A DNA stretch of 64,000 bases from Prochlorococcus sp. AG-363-K07. GTDB taxonomy: Bacteria; Cyanobacteriota; Cyanobacteriia; PCC-6307; Cyanobiaceae. Of this stretch, positions 49,949 through 60,845 are shown piece after piece. The translations under genes and the position numbers were made by a program. Location: the NCBI GenBank assembly GCA_003280225.1, contig QCFO01000001.1:62001-126000 (forward strand), read 5' to 3'. The notes beneath the pieces were generated by a model. That model did not search any database, was not told the DNA's origin, and saw nothing but the letters and a program-made list of their open reading frames with translations. Each line of letters begins with the position of its first letter. Position 1 is the stretch's first letter.

Positions 49949-50340
49949 AGATAAAAAACAAAATGATAAAACCAATCTATTTTCTGACTGAGGATAAAAC
50001 CCTAAAAGCCTATCTCAAAGCTGTGGAAAAAAACAACAGAAAAGACTTTTTTAAATTCACTTTATTTCACAATTTCTCCACCTATGTGGAATACGCTTAA
50101 TTGTCCACATTTGATTTAAGCTTTTCCACACAGATCAATAAACCCAAAAGTAGTTGGAGCAAGGGTTTGGAAGCTTTTCCACTGTTTCCTCAAAGCCTAC
50201 TACTACGGTTTTATAGTTTTGAATAAATAAATTATAGAAAAAAGACAGTAAGTAGCAAAATCAAAATAATCATTGCACTCTTGGAGAGGTTATGAAAATC
50301 TAGGGCTACATTTTTGGCGTTTCGTCGTTAAGTTGAATCG
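49949..50340. other. oriC: Probable replication origin (oriC) region with DnaA boxes
   Basis: A 392-bp gap in front of dnaN with a cluster of DnaA-box-like 9-mers. Perfect TTTTCCACA occurs at 50122-50130 (+) and 50022-50030 (-). One-mismatch boxes occur at 50085-50093 (-, TATTCCACA), 50101-50109 (+, TTGTCCACA) and 50175-50183 (+, TTTTCCACT), and there is a weaker one near 50074. An AT-rich stretch at 50221-50244 may be the unwinding element. Position beside dnaN and a change in strand composition support the origin. dnaA itself is not here. Confidence 0.8.
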
Positions 50341-51507
50341 ATGAAACTAACTTGCTCCCAATTTGAACTCAATTCTGCTTTACAGCTTGTAAGTAGGGCA
50401 GTGGCTTCCAGGCCAACACACCCTGTATTGGCAAATGTCTTATTGACTGCAGATCAGAGTACTGGTCGCTTAAGTCTGACTGGGTTTGATTTAAATCTTG
50501 GTATTCAGACTTCTTTTGCTGCATCTGTTGAAAACAGTGGGGCAATTACGTTGCCAGCAAGGTTACTAGGAGAGATTGTTTCAAAGCTTCCCGAAGACTG
50601 TCCAATATCTTTGATATTTGATGGGACAGCAGAACAAATCGAACTAACAAGTAAAAATGGTTCATATCAGATGCGTGGAATGCCAGCTGATGAGTTTCCT
50701 GAACTACCTTTAGTGCAAAGCGGTACCTCATTCAAAGTAAAGGTTAAATCTCTTGTTCAAGCCTTAAGGGGTACTCTTTTTGCTAGTAGTTCAGATGAAG
50801 CAAAACAATTATTAACAGGTGTGCATTTATCTTTTGATGGTAATGGATTAAAAGCTGCTGCCACTGATGGTCATCGTTTGGCTGTTTTAAGTATGGATGA
50901 TGCACTAGAAGGATTGAATACAGTGGAAGAATTTGATTCAAGTCAGAACGATAATTTTGCTGTTACCCTTCCATCTCGATCATTAAGAGAGGTAGAAAGG
51001 TTAATTTCAAATTTAAAAAAAGAAGATACAATTAATCTTTTTTGTGATCAAGGACAAGTAGTGTTTTTATCTTCTCACCAAGTAGTTACTAGTAGAACAT
51101 TAGAAGGAATCTATCCAAATTATAATCAACTAATTCCTGATGATTTTTCAAAGTCAATACTTCTTGAAAGAAAATCATTTATTTCTGCTTTAGAAAGAAT
51201 TGCTGTATTAGCAGATCAGTTTAATAATGTTGTAAAGATTACAGCTAACTCTGAAAATCAAAAAATTTATATTACAGCTGATGCTCAAGATGTTGGAAGT
51301 GGTTCTGAATCTGTCATTGCTAATTATGATGGTGAGAGTATTCAAATTGCGTTTAATGTTAGATATATACTTGATGGATTAAAAGCAATAACTTCAGAAA
51401 AAATTAAATTATGTTTTAATGCTCCAACAACTCCTGCTGTTTTTCTACCAGATGATATTGAATCAAGGTTTATATATTTAGTAATGCCTGTACAAATTCG
51501 TTCTTAA
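50341..51507 (+). CDS. dnaN: DNA polymerase III beta subunit (sliding clamp)
   Basis: Ring-shaped processivity factor of the replicative polymerase. All three beta domains are recognisable, beginning MKLTCSQFELNSALQLVSRAVASRP, with LTGVHLSFDGNGLKAAATDGHRLA in the second domain and a C-terminal YLVMPVQIRS (typical LPMRL-like end). At 388 residues the length is normal. It directly follows the probable origin. The three genes after it are closely spaced, so an operon with the PRC-barrel gene, purL and purF is likely. Confidence 0.97.
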   Translation: MKLTCSQFELNSALQLVSRAVASRPTHPVLANVLLTADQSTGRLSLTGFDLNLGIQTSFAASVENSGAITLPARLLGEIVSKLPEDCPISLIFDGTAEQIELTSKNGSYQMRGMPADEFPELPLVQSGTSFKVKVKSLVQALRGTLFASSSDEAKQLLTGVHLSFDGNGLKAAATDGHRLAVLSMDDALEGLNTVEEFDSSQNDNFAVTLPSRSLREVERLISNLKKEDTINLFCDQGQVVFLSSHQVVTSRTLEGIYPNYNQLIPDDFSKSILLERKSFISALERIAVLADQFNNVVKITANSENQKIYITADAQDVGSGSESVIANYDGESIQIAFNVRYILDGLKAITSEKIKLCFNAPTTPAVFLPDDIESRFIYLVMPVQIRS

Positions 51508-51509
51508 AA

Positions 51510-52295
51510 TTGAACTTACCAGAAAAATATTTATTTAGTGATTTATTAAAACACCGTGTTAGGTGTGATCAGGGATTAGATCATGGGCCTGGCATTATTG
51601 CTTGGATGCACCCACCCGTACATAGATTATTGGGTTGGGTTAGTAGACCATCAACTTTGCGTGTTTCTAGAGATGTCTGGCGATTGAATCAGATTAAAGG
51701 CATTGGAAGTGATGAGATTTATGTAAAAGGTTTACCTTCATCAACCGAACAAAATATTATAGATCGCTTACCTTCTTTAATGTTTTCATCTCTTTTAGGA
51801 ATTAATGGTCAAAAATTAGGTTTGATTGCTGATTTTATTTTTGAAGTAAAAACAGGTAAGATTATTAATTATTTAGTTTCAAGAACAGACCCTAGAATCC
51901 CGGGTACAAGTCGCTGGCGCTTATTGATCCAAGATATTACATATCAACAACCTGGTATGGTGGAAACTGAGATAACTTCTTTAGATCAATTACCTTTAGT
52001 TCGTTCTAGTATTAAAAACGACTTTTTTAAAAAGTCTAGACATTGGCGAGAGCAAATTCAAGATTTTAGTGATCATGCAACTAATAAACTTGAAGGCTGG
52101 TTAGATGAAAATCCTTGGGAAAATAGGTTTAATAATAGCAATCGATACACTAATAGCGGAAATTCTTATACTACTGATGAATGGCTCGATGAGTTGAAGA
52201 ACACAGTAGATGATTCTCTCGAATTCAAAAATGATTTGAGTTATCCTGATTCAAAGCCTCACAGCTCTAAACCTAAGGATGACCCTTGGATTTAA
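51510..52295 (+). CDS. PRC-barrel domain protein, conserved hypothetical
   Basis: A 261-residue soluble protein. A PRC-barrel-like region is visible in the middle ([20 protein letters not shown], then [11 protein letters not shown] and WRLLIQDI). A basic N-terminal part precedes it, and the C-terminal tail is acidic and Asn/Ser-rich. The exact role is unknown; it is the conserved second gene after dnaN in these genomes. The start is a TTG two bases after the dnaN stop, with no ATG before the conserved part. The next gene begins two bases after it. Confidence 0.78.
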   Translation: MNLPEKYLFSDLLKHRVRCDQGLDHGPGIIAWMHPPVHRLLGWVSRPSTLRVSRDVWRLNQIKGIGSDEIYVKGLPSSTEQNIIDRLPSLMFSSLLGINGQKLGLIADFIFEVKTGKIINYLVSRTDPRIPGTSRWRLLIQDITYQQPGMVETEITSLDQLPLVRSSIKNDFFKKSRHWREQIQDFSDHATNKLEGWLDENPWENRFNNSNRYTNSGNSYTTDEWLDELKNTVDDSLEFKNDLSYPDSKPHSSKPKDDPWI

Positions 52296-52297
52296 TT

Positions 52298-54718
52298 ATG
52301 CCCAACTATCAATTTCAATCATTAATATCTGATTCTGCTTATTCAGTAGATTATGACGTCATTGCAGCTATATCTAAGGAGGGATTGAAGGAATCTGATT
52401 ACGTTGAAATATGTCGTCGTTTAAACCGACCACCTAATAGGACTGAACTTGGTATGTTTGGTGTTATGTGGTCAGAGCATTGTTGCTATAGAAATTCAAG
52501 GCCTTTATTAAAGAAATTTCCAGTAGAGGGTGAAAGAATATTAGTAGGTCCAGGTGAAAATGCTGGAGTTGTGGATTTAGGAGAAAATCAAAGATTAGTA
52601 TTTAAAATTGAAAGTCATAATCATCCTTCAGCTGTTGAACCATTTCAGGGAGCTGCAACTGGTGTAGGCGGTATTTTAAGAGATATCTTTACTATGGGTG
52701 CAAGACCTATTGCTGTTTTAAATGCCTTGAGATTTGGTCCTTTAGAAGATCAAAAGAATATTTCATTAATGGAAGGTGTTGTAGCTGGTATTGCACATTA
52801 TGGCAACTGTGTTGGTGTACCGACTGTTGGTGGAGAGGTTGTTTTCGATCAGAGTTATTCTGGTAATCCATTAGTTAATGCAATGGCTCTTGGCTTAATG
52901 GAAACAGACGATATTGTTTGTTCTGGTGCAAAAGGTATAGATTATCCTGTTATTTATGTAGGGAGTACTACAGGTCGAGATGGAATGGGGGGAGCAAGTT
53001 TTGCGAGTGCAGAACTTACAGATTCTTCTTTGGATGATCGGCCTGCAGTTCAGGTTGGCGATCCATTTTTAGAAAAAGGATTAATAGAAGCTTGTCTTGA
53101 AGCATTTAAAAGTGGTGATGTTATTTCTGCTCAAGATATGGGTGCAGCAGGTCTTACATGTAGCTGCGCTGAAATGGCTGCTAAAGGAGGGCTAGGAATT
53201 GAACTTGACCTTGATTTAGTGCCAGCACGAGAAGAAAATATGACACCTTATGAGTTTTTATTGTCGGAATCGCAAGAAAGAATGTTGTTCGTCGTCAAGC
53301 CAAACTGCGAAGAAGAATTGATGAATAGATTTTTGAAATGGGGTTTAAAAGTGGCTGTAGTTGGTAGGGTTCTTCCTCAAAATATTGTGCGAGTTTTACA
53401 TAATGGAAAAGTTGCAGCTGAGATTCCAGCTAATGCTTTGGCTGAAAATACACCTATTAATAATCACACTCTAATAAAATCACCGCCTAATGAGATAACT
53501 AATCATTGGCAATGGACAGAACATCAATTACCTGATATTAATAGCAATACTATAAAACCTATAACAGGTGATTTTGTTAATCAAAATTTAACTCTTAATG
53601 ATATTCTTTTGAAATTATTAGACAACCCAACAATTTCATCTAAACGATGGATTTATCGACAATATGATCATCAAGTTCAAAACAATACAATTTTAGTTCC
53701 TGGTATAGCTGATGCAGCAGTTATAAGATTAAGGCCACAAAATTCTCAAGATTCAAAATCATTTTTAGAAAGAGGTGTTGCAGTATCAGTGGATTGTATA
53801 AATAGATGGGTAGCATTGGACCCTAAACGTGGTGGAATTGCCGCTGTTGCTGAAGCAGGAAGAAATGTTAGTTGTGTTGGAGCAGAACCTTTAGCTATTA
53901 CTAATAATTTAAATTTTGCTTCTCCAGAAACTGCTACTGGATATTGGCAACTAGCTTTAGCTTGTGAGGGAATTTCTGAAGCTTGTCGAATTTTAAAAAC
54001 ACCTGTGACTGGAGGCAATGTCTCTCTTTATAATGAGACTCGTATATCAAAAGATATAATGCAACCTATTCAACCTACTCCTGTTATTGGAATGGTTGGC
54101 TTATTAGAAAATATACAGAATATATGCAGCATTGGTTGGAATGCAGTAGGAGATTCTATTTGGCTATTAGGAACTCCTTTAGATGACTATTCTGATTTCA
54201 GTATTACTCTTGCTGCTACTAGTTATTTGGAAGTTATTCATGGTTCTATTACAGGTAGACCTCCTCTCATCGATCTAAACTTTGAAAAATATTTGCAATC
54301 TAATTTGAGAAAGGCTATAAAAGCAGGTCTAATTTCTTCAGCACATGATCTATCCGATGGAGGACTTGCAGTAGCATTATCTGAATGTTGTATAGCATCT
54401 GGGCTTGGTGCTCATTGTGAAATACCTTTGACTGAAACAAGATTAGACAGAATTCTCTTTGGTGAGGGTGGTTCTCGAGTTTTGGTTACGATCAACTCTA
54501 AGAAACAGAAAGAGTGGAATCTTTTTCTGACTCAAATTAATTCTTCAAGTACTAATCCTCTTCTAGCAACTAAACTAGGCACTGTTAAACCTGATGAAAA
54601 TCTTTTGATTACTCAACACCAAAGACAATTAATTCAATTATCTGTTTCTCATTTAAATACTGTTTTTGAGAACGCCATACCTAGAAGGGTAGCAAAGGAG
54701 TCATTTTCTCTTTCTTAA
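52298..54718 (+). CDS. purL: Phosphoribosylformylglycinamidine synthase subunit PurL
   Basis: Large subunit of the FGAM synthase complex; needs PurQ and PurS. At about 806 residues it is the short form that requires separate glutaminase and PurS subunits, which are not in this window. Hallmarks are [39 protein letters not shown], the [15 protein letters not shown] segment, [15 protein letters not shown] and [13 protein letters not shown] 52298 is preferred over TTG 52286, which would overlap the previous gene. purF follows after 32 bases. Confidence 0.96.
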   Translation: MPNYQFQSLISDSAYSVDYDVIAAISKEGLKESDYVEICRRLNRPPNRTELGMFGVMWSEHCCYRNSRPLLKKFPVEGERILVGPGENAGVVDLGENQRLVFKIESHNHPSAVEPFQGAATGVGGILRDIFTMGARPIAVLNALRFGPLEDQKNISLMEGVVAGIAHYGNCVGVPTVGGEVVFDQSYSGNPLVNAMALGLMETDDIVCSGAKGIDYPVIYVGSTTGRDGMGGASFASAELTDSSLDDRPAVQVGDPFLEKGLIEACLEAFKSGDVISAQDMGAAGLTCSCAEMAAKGGLGIELDLDLVPAREENMTPYEFLLSESQERMLFVVKPNCEEELMNRFLKWGLKVAVVGRVLPQNIVRVLHNGKVAAEIPANALAENTPINNHTLIKSPPNEITNHWQWTEHQLPDINSNTIKPITGDFVNQNLTLNDILLKLLDNPTISSKRWIYRQYDHQVQNNTILVPGIADAAVIRLRPQNSQDSKSFLERGVAVSVDCINRWVALDPKRGGIAAVAEAGRNVSCVGAEPLAITNNLNFASPETATGYWQLALACEGISEACRILKTPVTGGNVSLYNETRISKDIMQPIQPTPVIGMVGLLENIQNICSIGWNAVGDSIWLLGTPLDDYSDFSITLAATSYLEVIHGSITGRPPLIDLNFEKYLQSNLRKAIKAGLISSAHDLSDGGLAVALSECCIASGLGAHCEIPLTETRLDRILFGEGGSRVLVTINSKKQKEWNLFLTQINSSSTNPLLATKLGTVKPDENLLITQHQRQLIQLSVSHLNTVFENAIPRRVAKESFSLS

Positions 54719-54750
54719 TTATTCAAAATGTCAATTAAGGGATTTTACAA

Positions 54751-56208
54751 ATGTGCGGCATAGTAGGGGTCATCTCTAAGGAGCAAATAAATCAGCAAAT
54801 TTACGATAGTTTGTTATTGCTACAGCATCGAGGTCAGGATTCGACAGGAATAGCGACGATGGATGGAAGTGTCTTTCATATGCATAAATCTAAAGGTCAA
54901 GTTCGAGAAGCATATAGGACAAGAGATATGAGGAACTTGAAAGGGAATATTGGATTGGGTCATGTTAGATATGCTACTAAAGGTGCGGCAGATCGTGAAG
55001 AAGAAGCTCAACCATTTTATGTCAATGCTCCTTATGGAATTATTTTGGTACATAATGGAAACCTAACAAATACTAGAGAACTTGAAAAAGATTTATTTGT
55101 AAAAGATAGACGTCATACTAATTCAACTAGTGACACAGAGATGTTACTCAATGTTTTCGCAACTGAGCTTCAATCTAAAATCTCTGGAACAAAATTAAAT
55201 CCTCAGCACATTTTTTCTGCTGTTAAATCTGTTCATCAAAGAATTGAGGGTTCATATGCATCTTTAGCTTTAATTGCTGGTCATGGCCTTTTAGCTTTTA
55301 GGGATCCTTATGGAATTAGACCATTAGTTATTGGTAGAAAGCTGAATAATTCAAATGAATATGACTGGATTATTGCAAGTGAATCTCTAGTTATTGAAAA
55401 TAATGACTATCAAATCGTTAGAGATGTAAAGCCAGGTGAAGCTATTTTTATAAGTTCTAATGGAGATTTTTATTCTCAGCAGTGCGCTGATAACCCTGTT
55501 CTCTATCCTTGTTCTTTTGAATATGTTTATTTAGCTAGACCAGACTCTGTTATGAATGGAATCTCAGTTTATGAAGCACGATTACGGATGGGTGATCTAT
55601 TGGCTGAGACTATTAAATCTGAAATTCAATCAGGTGAAGTAGATGTAGTGATGCCAATTCCTGACTCTTCAAGACCGGCTGCTATGCAGGTAGCTAGACA
55701 GTTAGGAATTGAATATAGAGAAGGATTTTTTAAGAATAGATATGTTGGAAGAACATTTATAATGCCAGGTCAACTGAGGAGAAAAAAATCAGTACGTCAA
55801 AAATTAAATGCAATGAGTACTGAGTTTAAGAATAAGAATGTTCTGATTGTTGATGATTCTGTTGTGCGGGGAACCACTTCGCAGGAAATTGTTCAAATGG
55901 CAAAATTTGCAGGAGCTAACAAAGTTATATTTACGTCAGCTGCTCCTCCGGTAAGATTTCCGCACGTTTATGGAATTAATATGCCTAGCAGAAAGGAACT
56001 AATTGCTTATAATAGAACTCTTGAAGAAATAGAAGGCAAATTATTGATTGATAAAATGATTTATCAGAAAGTATCTGATTTGACTCAAGCTATTTTGGAA
56101 AATTCAAATTTAAGCCATTTGGATTTATCATGTTTTAATGGAGAGTATGTTACTGGTAATATCACAGAAGAATATTTAGATTGGGTGGAAAATGAATATT
56201 TATCTTAA
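54751..56208 (+). CDS. purF: Amidophosphoribosyltransferase
   Basis: First committed enzyme of purine synthesis, making phosphoribosylamine from PRPP and glutamine. It begins MCGIVGVIS, so the catalytic cysteine is residue 2 after Met removal and there is no long propeptide. The glutaminase domain shows QHRGQDSTGIAT and LGHVRYATKG, and the PRPP-binding loop is VLIVDDSVVRGTTS near residue 370. At 485 residues the length is typical. It converges with the topoisomerase A gene with an 8-base gap. Confidence 0.96.
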   Translation: MCGIVGVISKEQINQQIYDSLLLLQHRGQDSTGIATMDGSVFHMHKSKGQVREAYRTRDMRNLKGNIGLGHVRYATKGAADREEEAQPFYVNAPYGIILVHNGNLTNTRELEKDLFVKDRRHTNSTSDTEMLLNVFATELQSKISGTKLNPQHIFSAVKSVHQRIEGSYASLALIAGHGLLAFRDPYGIRPLVIGRKLNNSNEYDWIIASESLVIENNDYQIVRDVKPGEAIFISSNGDFYSQQCADNPVLYPCSFEYVYLARPDSVMNGISVYEARLRMGDLLAETIKSEIQSGEVDVVMPIPDSSRPAAMQVARQLGIEYREGFFKNRYVGRTFIMPGQLRRKKSVRQKLNAMSTEFKNKNVLIVDDSVVRGTTSQEIVQMAKFAGANKVIFTSAAPPVRFPHVYGINMPSRKELIAYNRTLEEIEGKLLIDKMIYQKVSDLTQAILENSNLSHLDLSCFNGEYVTGNITEEYLDWVENEYLS

Positions 56209-56216
56209 AAATACTC

Positions 56217-58682
56217 TCATTCATCTTCTATTAATCCGATCGTTTTTATTATCCACTCTCCTTCTTTTAATTCCTGTAGTGCTAATTTTTGTCTTTTTGC
56301 AATCTCATCAGGTTCAATTCTACAAGCTCTTCCCTTGTTTGTTATAAATGTTCCAATTAAACTAGCATCATAGACACCTATTATGTTATCTTGATTATTT
56401 TTTTTATTTGATATTTCTAATACTAATTCACCGAGTTCACCTCTTTGACATAGTCTTATCAAATTAAAATTGATTAATTTTATCAATCCAGATCTAGTGG
56501 ATATTATTAGTTTTTTTGTTTTACTTTCAGGGATTGATATTGCTTCTATGATTTCTTCTTTAGGAAATAATCTCATTGTTGTGTAACCTTGAGCGAGTTT
56601 TCCCATTATTGGCATATTTGTCTCATTAGCACTTAATTTTAATACTCTTCCAAAAGAACTCACCAGACAAACATGACTGTTAGGAAAACAGATTATTGCT
56701 GATTTTAAGCTTACTCCTTCTTTTAATTTTAATATAGTCGCCGCTCTTCCAGATAGTTCAAGGATTTCCTGCATAGCTAATCTCTTGAATCTTCCATCAC
56801 TACTCAAGAGGCCTAAACTAGCGCTATCATCATCTGGTAATTTTAATAATTTGATGATTTTGTTACCCTCTAAACCTCCTGGTAAAAATCTATTTATATG
56901 GCCTGGCTGTTGCCCAGCAAACTCCCACTTAACAAGTGCTATTTTGCCTTCATTAGTAATAGCAAGGATTTTAGGTTTGTGTTCTATTCCTAATATCAGT
57001 TTGGCGATGAGTGTTTCTGAATTTAGTTTACAACCTTCATTTAGATGGAGTCTCCCTTGCATTTGGGGACTAATTATCTTGACTTGATTATCATATTGTA
57101 TAAGTAATTTTGCATCTGTTGCTAATGAGGCAAAAGCTTGTTGACGCTGTAATTCTGCATTTGGCCTTTGACTAGCAATCTTTTCTGCTAGTAATTCATC
57201 ACCGCCTTCTACTAGTTTTGTTCTTCTTGGATTGCCAAATTGTTTTTTGATACTTTTTAATTCACTAATTAATAAATTAAGGAGTTCATTCCTATTTTTC
57301 AGTAGCCTTTCAAATTCATTTTTCTTTTTCATTAATTCTTCTGATTCTTTGTGCAAAGATGTTTGTTCAAGGCTTGTTAATTTTCTAAGAGGCATAGATA
57401 GTACAGCTTCAGCTTGTTTTTCCTTGATTGTTAGATAGCGCATTATTCTGATTTTGGCTTCACTTGCATCTTTAGCCTTTTCTAGAATATCTATGACTTT
57501 TCTAAGCTCTCCTAATGCTTTAGTTAGCCCATTGACAATGTCAAGACGATCAATAGTTTTCTTTAGTAGAAATTGTGTTCTTCTTATTATTGTTAATTCT
57601 CTATACTCTAGAAATTTCTCCAATAGTTCTTTTAAGGAGAGTTGTCTTGGCTGACCATCGACTAGAGCTAACAATATTGCACCAAAATTACTTTGTAATG
57701 AAGTTTTTTTGTGTAATATCCCGATTACTTGTTCGGCATTAGCGTCTCTTCTCAGTTCAACAACAATTCTCATGCCATCACGATCACTCTCATCTCTTAT
57801 GTCGGCTATTCCAGTTAACTTCCCATCATTAACCTGGTCTGCTAGTTTTTCAATCCAGCCAGCTTTGCTCAGTTGATATGGTAATTCTGTGATTATTACT
57901 GCATTTCTACGATGCTTTCCTTTTCCTGGTTGTATTTCTTCTATATGAGTTAGTCCTCTCATTGGAATACTTCCTTTACCTTTCAAATAAGTTTCTCGAA
58001 CTCCTGTACCAAGTAATATTTCTCCTCCAGTTGGAAAATCTGGACCTGGAATTATTTTAATTAGTTCTTCGTTAGATATATCTGGTTTTTTTATTAACGC
58101 TATTACTCCTTCTACAACTTCTTTTAAATTGTGTGGAGGAATACTTGTTGCCATTCCTACTGCAATCCCCGAGCACCCATTCAGAAGTAGAAAAGGTAAT
58201 TGCGCTGGTAAAACGGCTGGTTCTTGTTGAGACCCATCAAAATTTGGTCCGAAATCAACGGTTTCTGATCCAATTTCATCTAAGAGACCTTTATGGGCTA
58301 TTGCTGCTAATCGTGTTTCTGTGTACCGCATAGCGGCTGCGGGATCATCATCGATTGAGCCAAAATTTCCATGTCCATCAAGTATTGGATATCGGCTAGA
58401 AAAAGTTTGTATGAGACGCACAAGTGCGTCATAGACGGCTTGATCTCCATGAGGATGATATTTCCCTAATACATCTCCTACTACTCGAGCGCATTTTCGA
58501 TAAGGGCGATCTGGTGTTAGCCCCAGTTCATACATTGCAAACAAAATGCGCCTTTGAACTGGTTTCAGTCCGTCTCTGACATCAGGTAAAGCCCTCCCCA
58601 CGATTACGCTCATGGCGTATTCGAGATACGAGCGCTGCATTTCTTGATGCAGTGAAATTGGTTGTAGGCGCTCCTCGGCCAT
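56217..58682 (-). CDS. gyrA: DNA gyrase / topoisomerase IV subunit A
   Basis: Type IIA topoisomerase breakage-rejoining subunit (821 residues). The N-terminal region has [20 protein letters not shown] and [18 protein letters not shown]; the catalytic tyrosine lies in [16 protein letters not shown]. The C-terminal beta-pinwheel is present, but the GyrA box QRRGGKG is not seen; only a partial [12 protein letters not shown] appears in a later blade. The box is needed for gyrase-type wrapping, so this may be a ParC-like subunit rather than GyrA. The partner subunit B is not in this window. Confidence 0.9.
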   Translation of the reverse strand: MAEERLQPISLHQEMQRSYLEYAMSVIVGRALPDVRDGLKPVQRRILFAMYELGLTPDRPYRKCARVVGDVLGKYHPHGDQAVYDALVRLIQTFSSRYPILDGHGNFGSIDDDPAAAMRYTETRLAAIAHKGLLDEIGSETVDFGPNFDGSQQEPAVLPAQLPFLLLNGCSGIAVGMATSIPPHNLKEVVEGVIALIKKPDISNEELIKIIPGPDFPTGGEILLGTGVRETYLKGKGSIPMRGLTHIEEIQPGKGKHRRNAVIITELPYQLSKAGWIEKLADQVNDGKLTGIADIRDESDRDGMRIVVELRRDANAEQVIGILHKKTSLQSNFGAILLALVDGQPRQLSLKELLEKFLEYRELTIIRRTQFLLKKTIDRLDIVNGLTKALGELRKVIDILEKAKDASEAKIRIMRYLTIKEKQAEAVLSMPLRKLTSLEQTSLHKESEELMKKKNEFERLLKNRNELLNLLISELKSIKKQFGNPRRTKLVEGGDELLAEKIASQRPNAELQRQQAFASLATDAKLLIQYDNQVKIISPQMQGRLHLNEGCKLNSETLIAKLILGIEHKPKILAITNEGKIALVKWEFAGQQPGHINRFLPGGLEGNKIIKLLKLPDDDSASLGLLSSDGRFKRLAMQEILELSGRAATILKLKEGVSLKSAIICFPNSHVCLVSSFGRVLKLSANETNMPIMGKLAQGYTTMRLFPKEEIIEAISIPESKTKKLIISTRSGLIKLINFNLIRLCQRGELGELVLEISNKKNNQDNIIGVYDASLIGTFITNKGRACRIEPDEIAKRQKLALQELKEGEWIIKTIGLIEDE

Positions 58683-58764
58683 CCAAGTTTGGGATTAGAG
58701 GGCGGATAGCGCCCAGCCTACTGATCTATTTGTTTATTTCCAGTTTTTTTATCATCAGATATGT

Positions 58765-59697
58765 TTACTCGACGTTTTCAAACGCTTTTTCAATTTCTGA
58801 ACTCAAGATAGGCTGCGCAAAAAGTTCTTTTGCAGCCTTTTGAAGTTTTTGGCCCCAAAGTTGGTCTGCTTGATATTCAGTTGAAATGTAATTTGGGTTT
58901 AATGCAAGTGCTTTTTTGGCAAGTTTTAAAGCCTCAATATTACCTTTATTTAATTGATTAAGTGCGGACGCTAGAGCAAGCATTGGTTCAGGATTGTCAG
59001 TTAATTTCAATACATCTTCCCAGACATTAATTGCTTTATTTGTTTTACCCATTTCAAAAAGAACTAGGCCTTTGTTATTTAAGGATTCCCAAAAGCTTGG
59101 TTTTAAACTTAATGCTTTTTCAAAAGCTTGTAAGGCAAGCCTGTTTTTGAATTGCATTATTCTAGCATTGCCGAGTTGGAAGTATGCATTTGCATTTTTA
59201 GGATTTATTCTTAAACCTTTTTCGATTAAATTTACTGCTTTTTGAGGTTCTTTTTTTTGCAATAATAAAAAGCCCTGAGCAAACCATAAATTTGCATTAT
59301 TGGGATTGATATTCTTTGCTTTATCTAATGACTCTATAGCTTCATTTGTTAGATTGTTTCTTACTTGTGCCTCTGCTAGTATCGCCCAAAGACGAGAGTC
59401 ATCAGGATTTAATATTACGGCAAGTTTAGCCACCCGAATTGCTTCTTTAGTTTGATTAAAATGAATTAATTGTGCTGCTGTTCTACCAAATTGCTGACTA
59501 GCTTTTTTCAGTTCTTCTTTATTAGGGTTAAATACATGTGGAACAATTGCATGTGATGGTTTTTGAATTGATAATAGATTTAAACTTAATACAGAGGAGA
59601 CTATGAAGATCTTATAGGTGAAACCTTTCATAGCCTGTAAGTTCATTTTATTTTTCTTTAGCGTAGACATGAATTTAGTTTTGTATGGCTTTTGCAT
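58765..59697 (-). CDS. TPR-repeat exported protein
   Basis: About 310 residues. After a basic N-terminus comes a hydrophobic signal-like segment (FIVSSVLSLNLLSI, then PSHA as the likely cleavage site). At least five tetratricopeptide repeats follow, for example PDDSRLWAILAEAQVRNN, PNNANLWFAQGFLLLQ, PKNANAYFQLGNARIM and SLKPSFWESLNNKGLVLFEM. TPRs bind partner proteins; the role is unknown. ATG 59697 follows a GGAGG by 4 bases and overlaps the queG end by 23 bases; internal ATGs at 59646 or 59631 are also possible. Confidence 0.85.
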   Translation of the reverse strand: MQKPYKTKFMSTLKKNKMNLQAMKGFTYKIFIVSSVLSLNLLSIQKPSHAIVPHVFNPNKEELKKASQQFGRTAAQLIHFNQTKEAIRVAKLAVILNPDDSRLWAILAEAQVRNNLTNEAIESLDKAKNINPNNANLWFAQGFLLLQKKEPQKAVNLIEKGLRINPKNANAYFQLGNARIMQFKNRLALQAFEKALSLKPSFWESLNNKGLVLFEMGKTNKAINVWEDVLKLTDNPEPMLALASALNQLNKGNIEALKLAKKALALNPNYISTEYQADQLWGQKLQKAAKELFAQPILSSEIEKAFENVE

Positions 59698-60616
59698 TGC
59701 GCCTCCACATCCATGGCTTAATTCTTTTGAGAGATGATCCTTTTAATTTTGCATGCCATTCACTATCTGTCCAAGTGAGGACTTGTTCTTTAGTTAACTG
59801 AACCAACCATTGTTTCGGTTGCATTTCTGGATCTGAACTACTTTTGAGCTGCCTTTGATTCCAAGGACAGACTTCTTGGCAAATGTCACAGCCTGCTATC
59901 CAATTGCCAAGAGAATTTTCAATCTCTTTTGGCAATTGTTTGGCTCTGTTCTCAATTGTGTGATAAGCGAGACAAAGCTTGGAGTTCACTACAAATGGTT
60001 CGCTAATTGCGTTAGTAGGGCATGCTTCTATACAAGATTGACATTTGCCGCAGAGTGGAACGGTTGGCTTGTCTGCAGTGAGTGGTTCTGTACAAAGTAA
60101 ATGTCCTATAACAATCCAAGACCCATAATCCTTATTGATCAGGTTACTGTTTTTAGATATCCATCCGAGTCCTGCCTCTTCTGCCCAAGCTTTTTCAAGT
60201 AAAGGTTGTGAGTCAACACAAATTTTCCAACGACACTCTGGTCTTTCCTTCGTCAACCAATTTCCTACTCGTTTTAGTCTTTGTTCGATAATTTTGTGAT
60301 AGTCCCTGCCCCATGCATATCGACCAATAGACAACGCCCCCATTTTTTTCTCAGTTTTTACGTAATAATTGATGCCAACGGATAGGACGCTGGTTACATC
60401 TTCGAGCAATGTTTCGATATTTTTTCTTCGTGGAGCATTCATCCATTTCATGTCCCCTTCAAACCCAGCTTTCAGCCATCGTTGTAATGCATCTGTTCGC
60501 ATCTGAATTCTTGTGCTGCCTGGAGTTCTGGCGATTCCTACTAGGTCAAACCCTTGTTTTTTCGCTTCTGTTTTTAGGGCTTGTGTTAATTGGTTTTGAT
60601 TTGTGAGACCAGTCAA
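59675..60616 (-). CDS. queG: Epoxyqueuosine reductase
   Basis: Cobalamin and 4Fe-4S enzyme that performs the final reduction to queuosine in tRNA. The cobalamin-domain segment SVGINYYVKTEK and two ferredoxin-like motifs, CGKCQSCIEACPTNAI and CDICQEVCPWNQR, are clear. At 313 residues it lacks the C-terminal HEAT-like extension of longer QueG proteins. The start is TTG 60616, with no nearby ATG. With queE and queC earlier in the window, three steps of the queuosine route are present. It overlaps the TPR gene by 23 bases, probably one transcript. Confidence 0.93.
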   Translation of the reverse strand: MTGLTNQNQLTQALKTEAKKQGFDLVGIARTPGSTRIQMRTDALQRWLKAGFEGDMKWMNAPRRKNIETLLEDVTSVLSVGINYYVKTEKKMGALSIGRYAWGRDYHKIIEQRLKRVGNWLTKERPECRWKICVDSQPLLEKAWAEEAGLGWISKNSNLINKDYGSWIVIGHLLCTEPLTADKPTVPLCGKCQSCIEACPTNAISEPFVVNSKLCLAYHTIENRAKQLPKEIENSLGNWIAGCDICQEVCPWNQRQLKSSSDPEMQPKQWLVQLTKEQVLTWTDSEWHAKLKGSSLKRIKPWMWRRNAKAIQN

Positions 60617-60845
60617 AATAAATGTTTAAAAAGCTAGAGCTGTCTTTTATCCTGACTTCATTCTTAAAAAATGCTTTCTTTTTCTCTCTTTTCTTTGTCT
60701 TGGGTTATCCCTCTTTTCGGGGGTAGTATCAGTGAGTAGACATTTTTTTGTGTTGGTTGACTTCACTGTTCTGGTTTCTGCACTTGCTTTGATTAGAAAA
60801 TTGTTAGCTTAGTTTAATAAAATAAAAAAAGGCATACAAAGATTC

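Noticed and set aside
60622-60726. 34-codon plus-strand frame rich in Phe and Leu before the DUF502 gene
   Set aside because: Poly-T-rich DNA gives such hydrophobic frames by chance; no ribosome-binding site or clear context.
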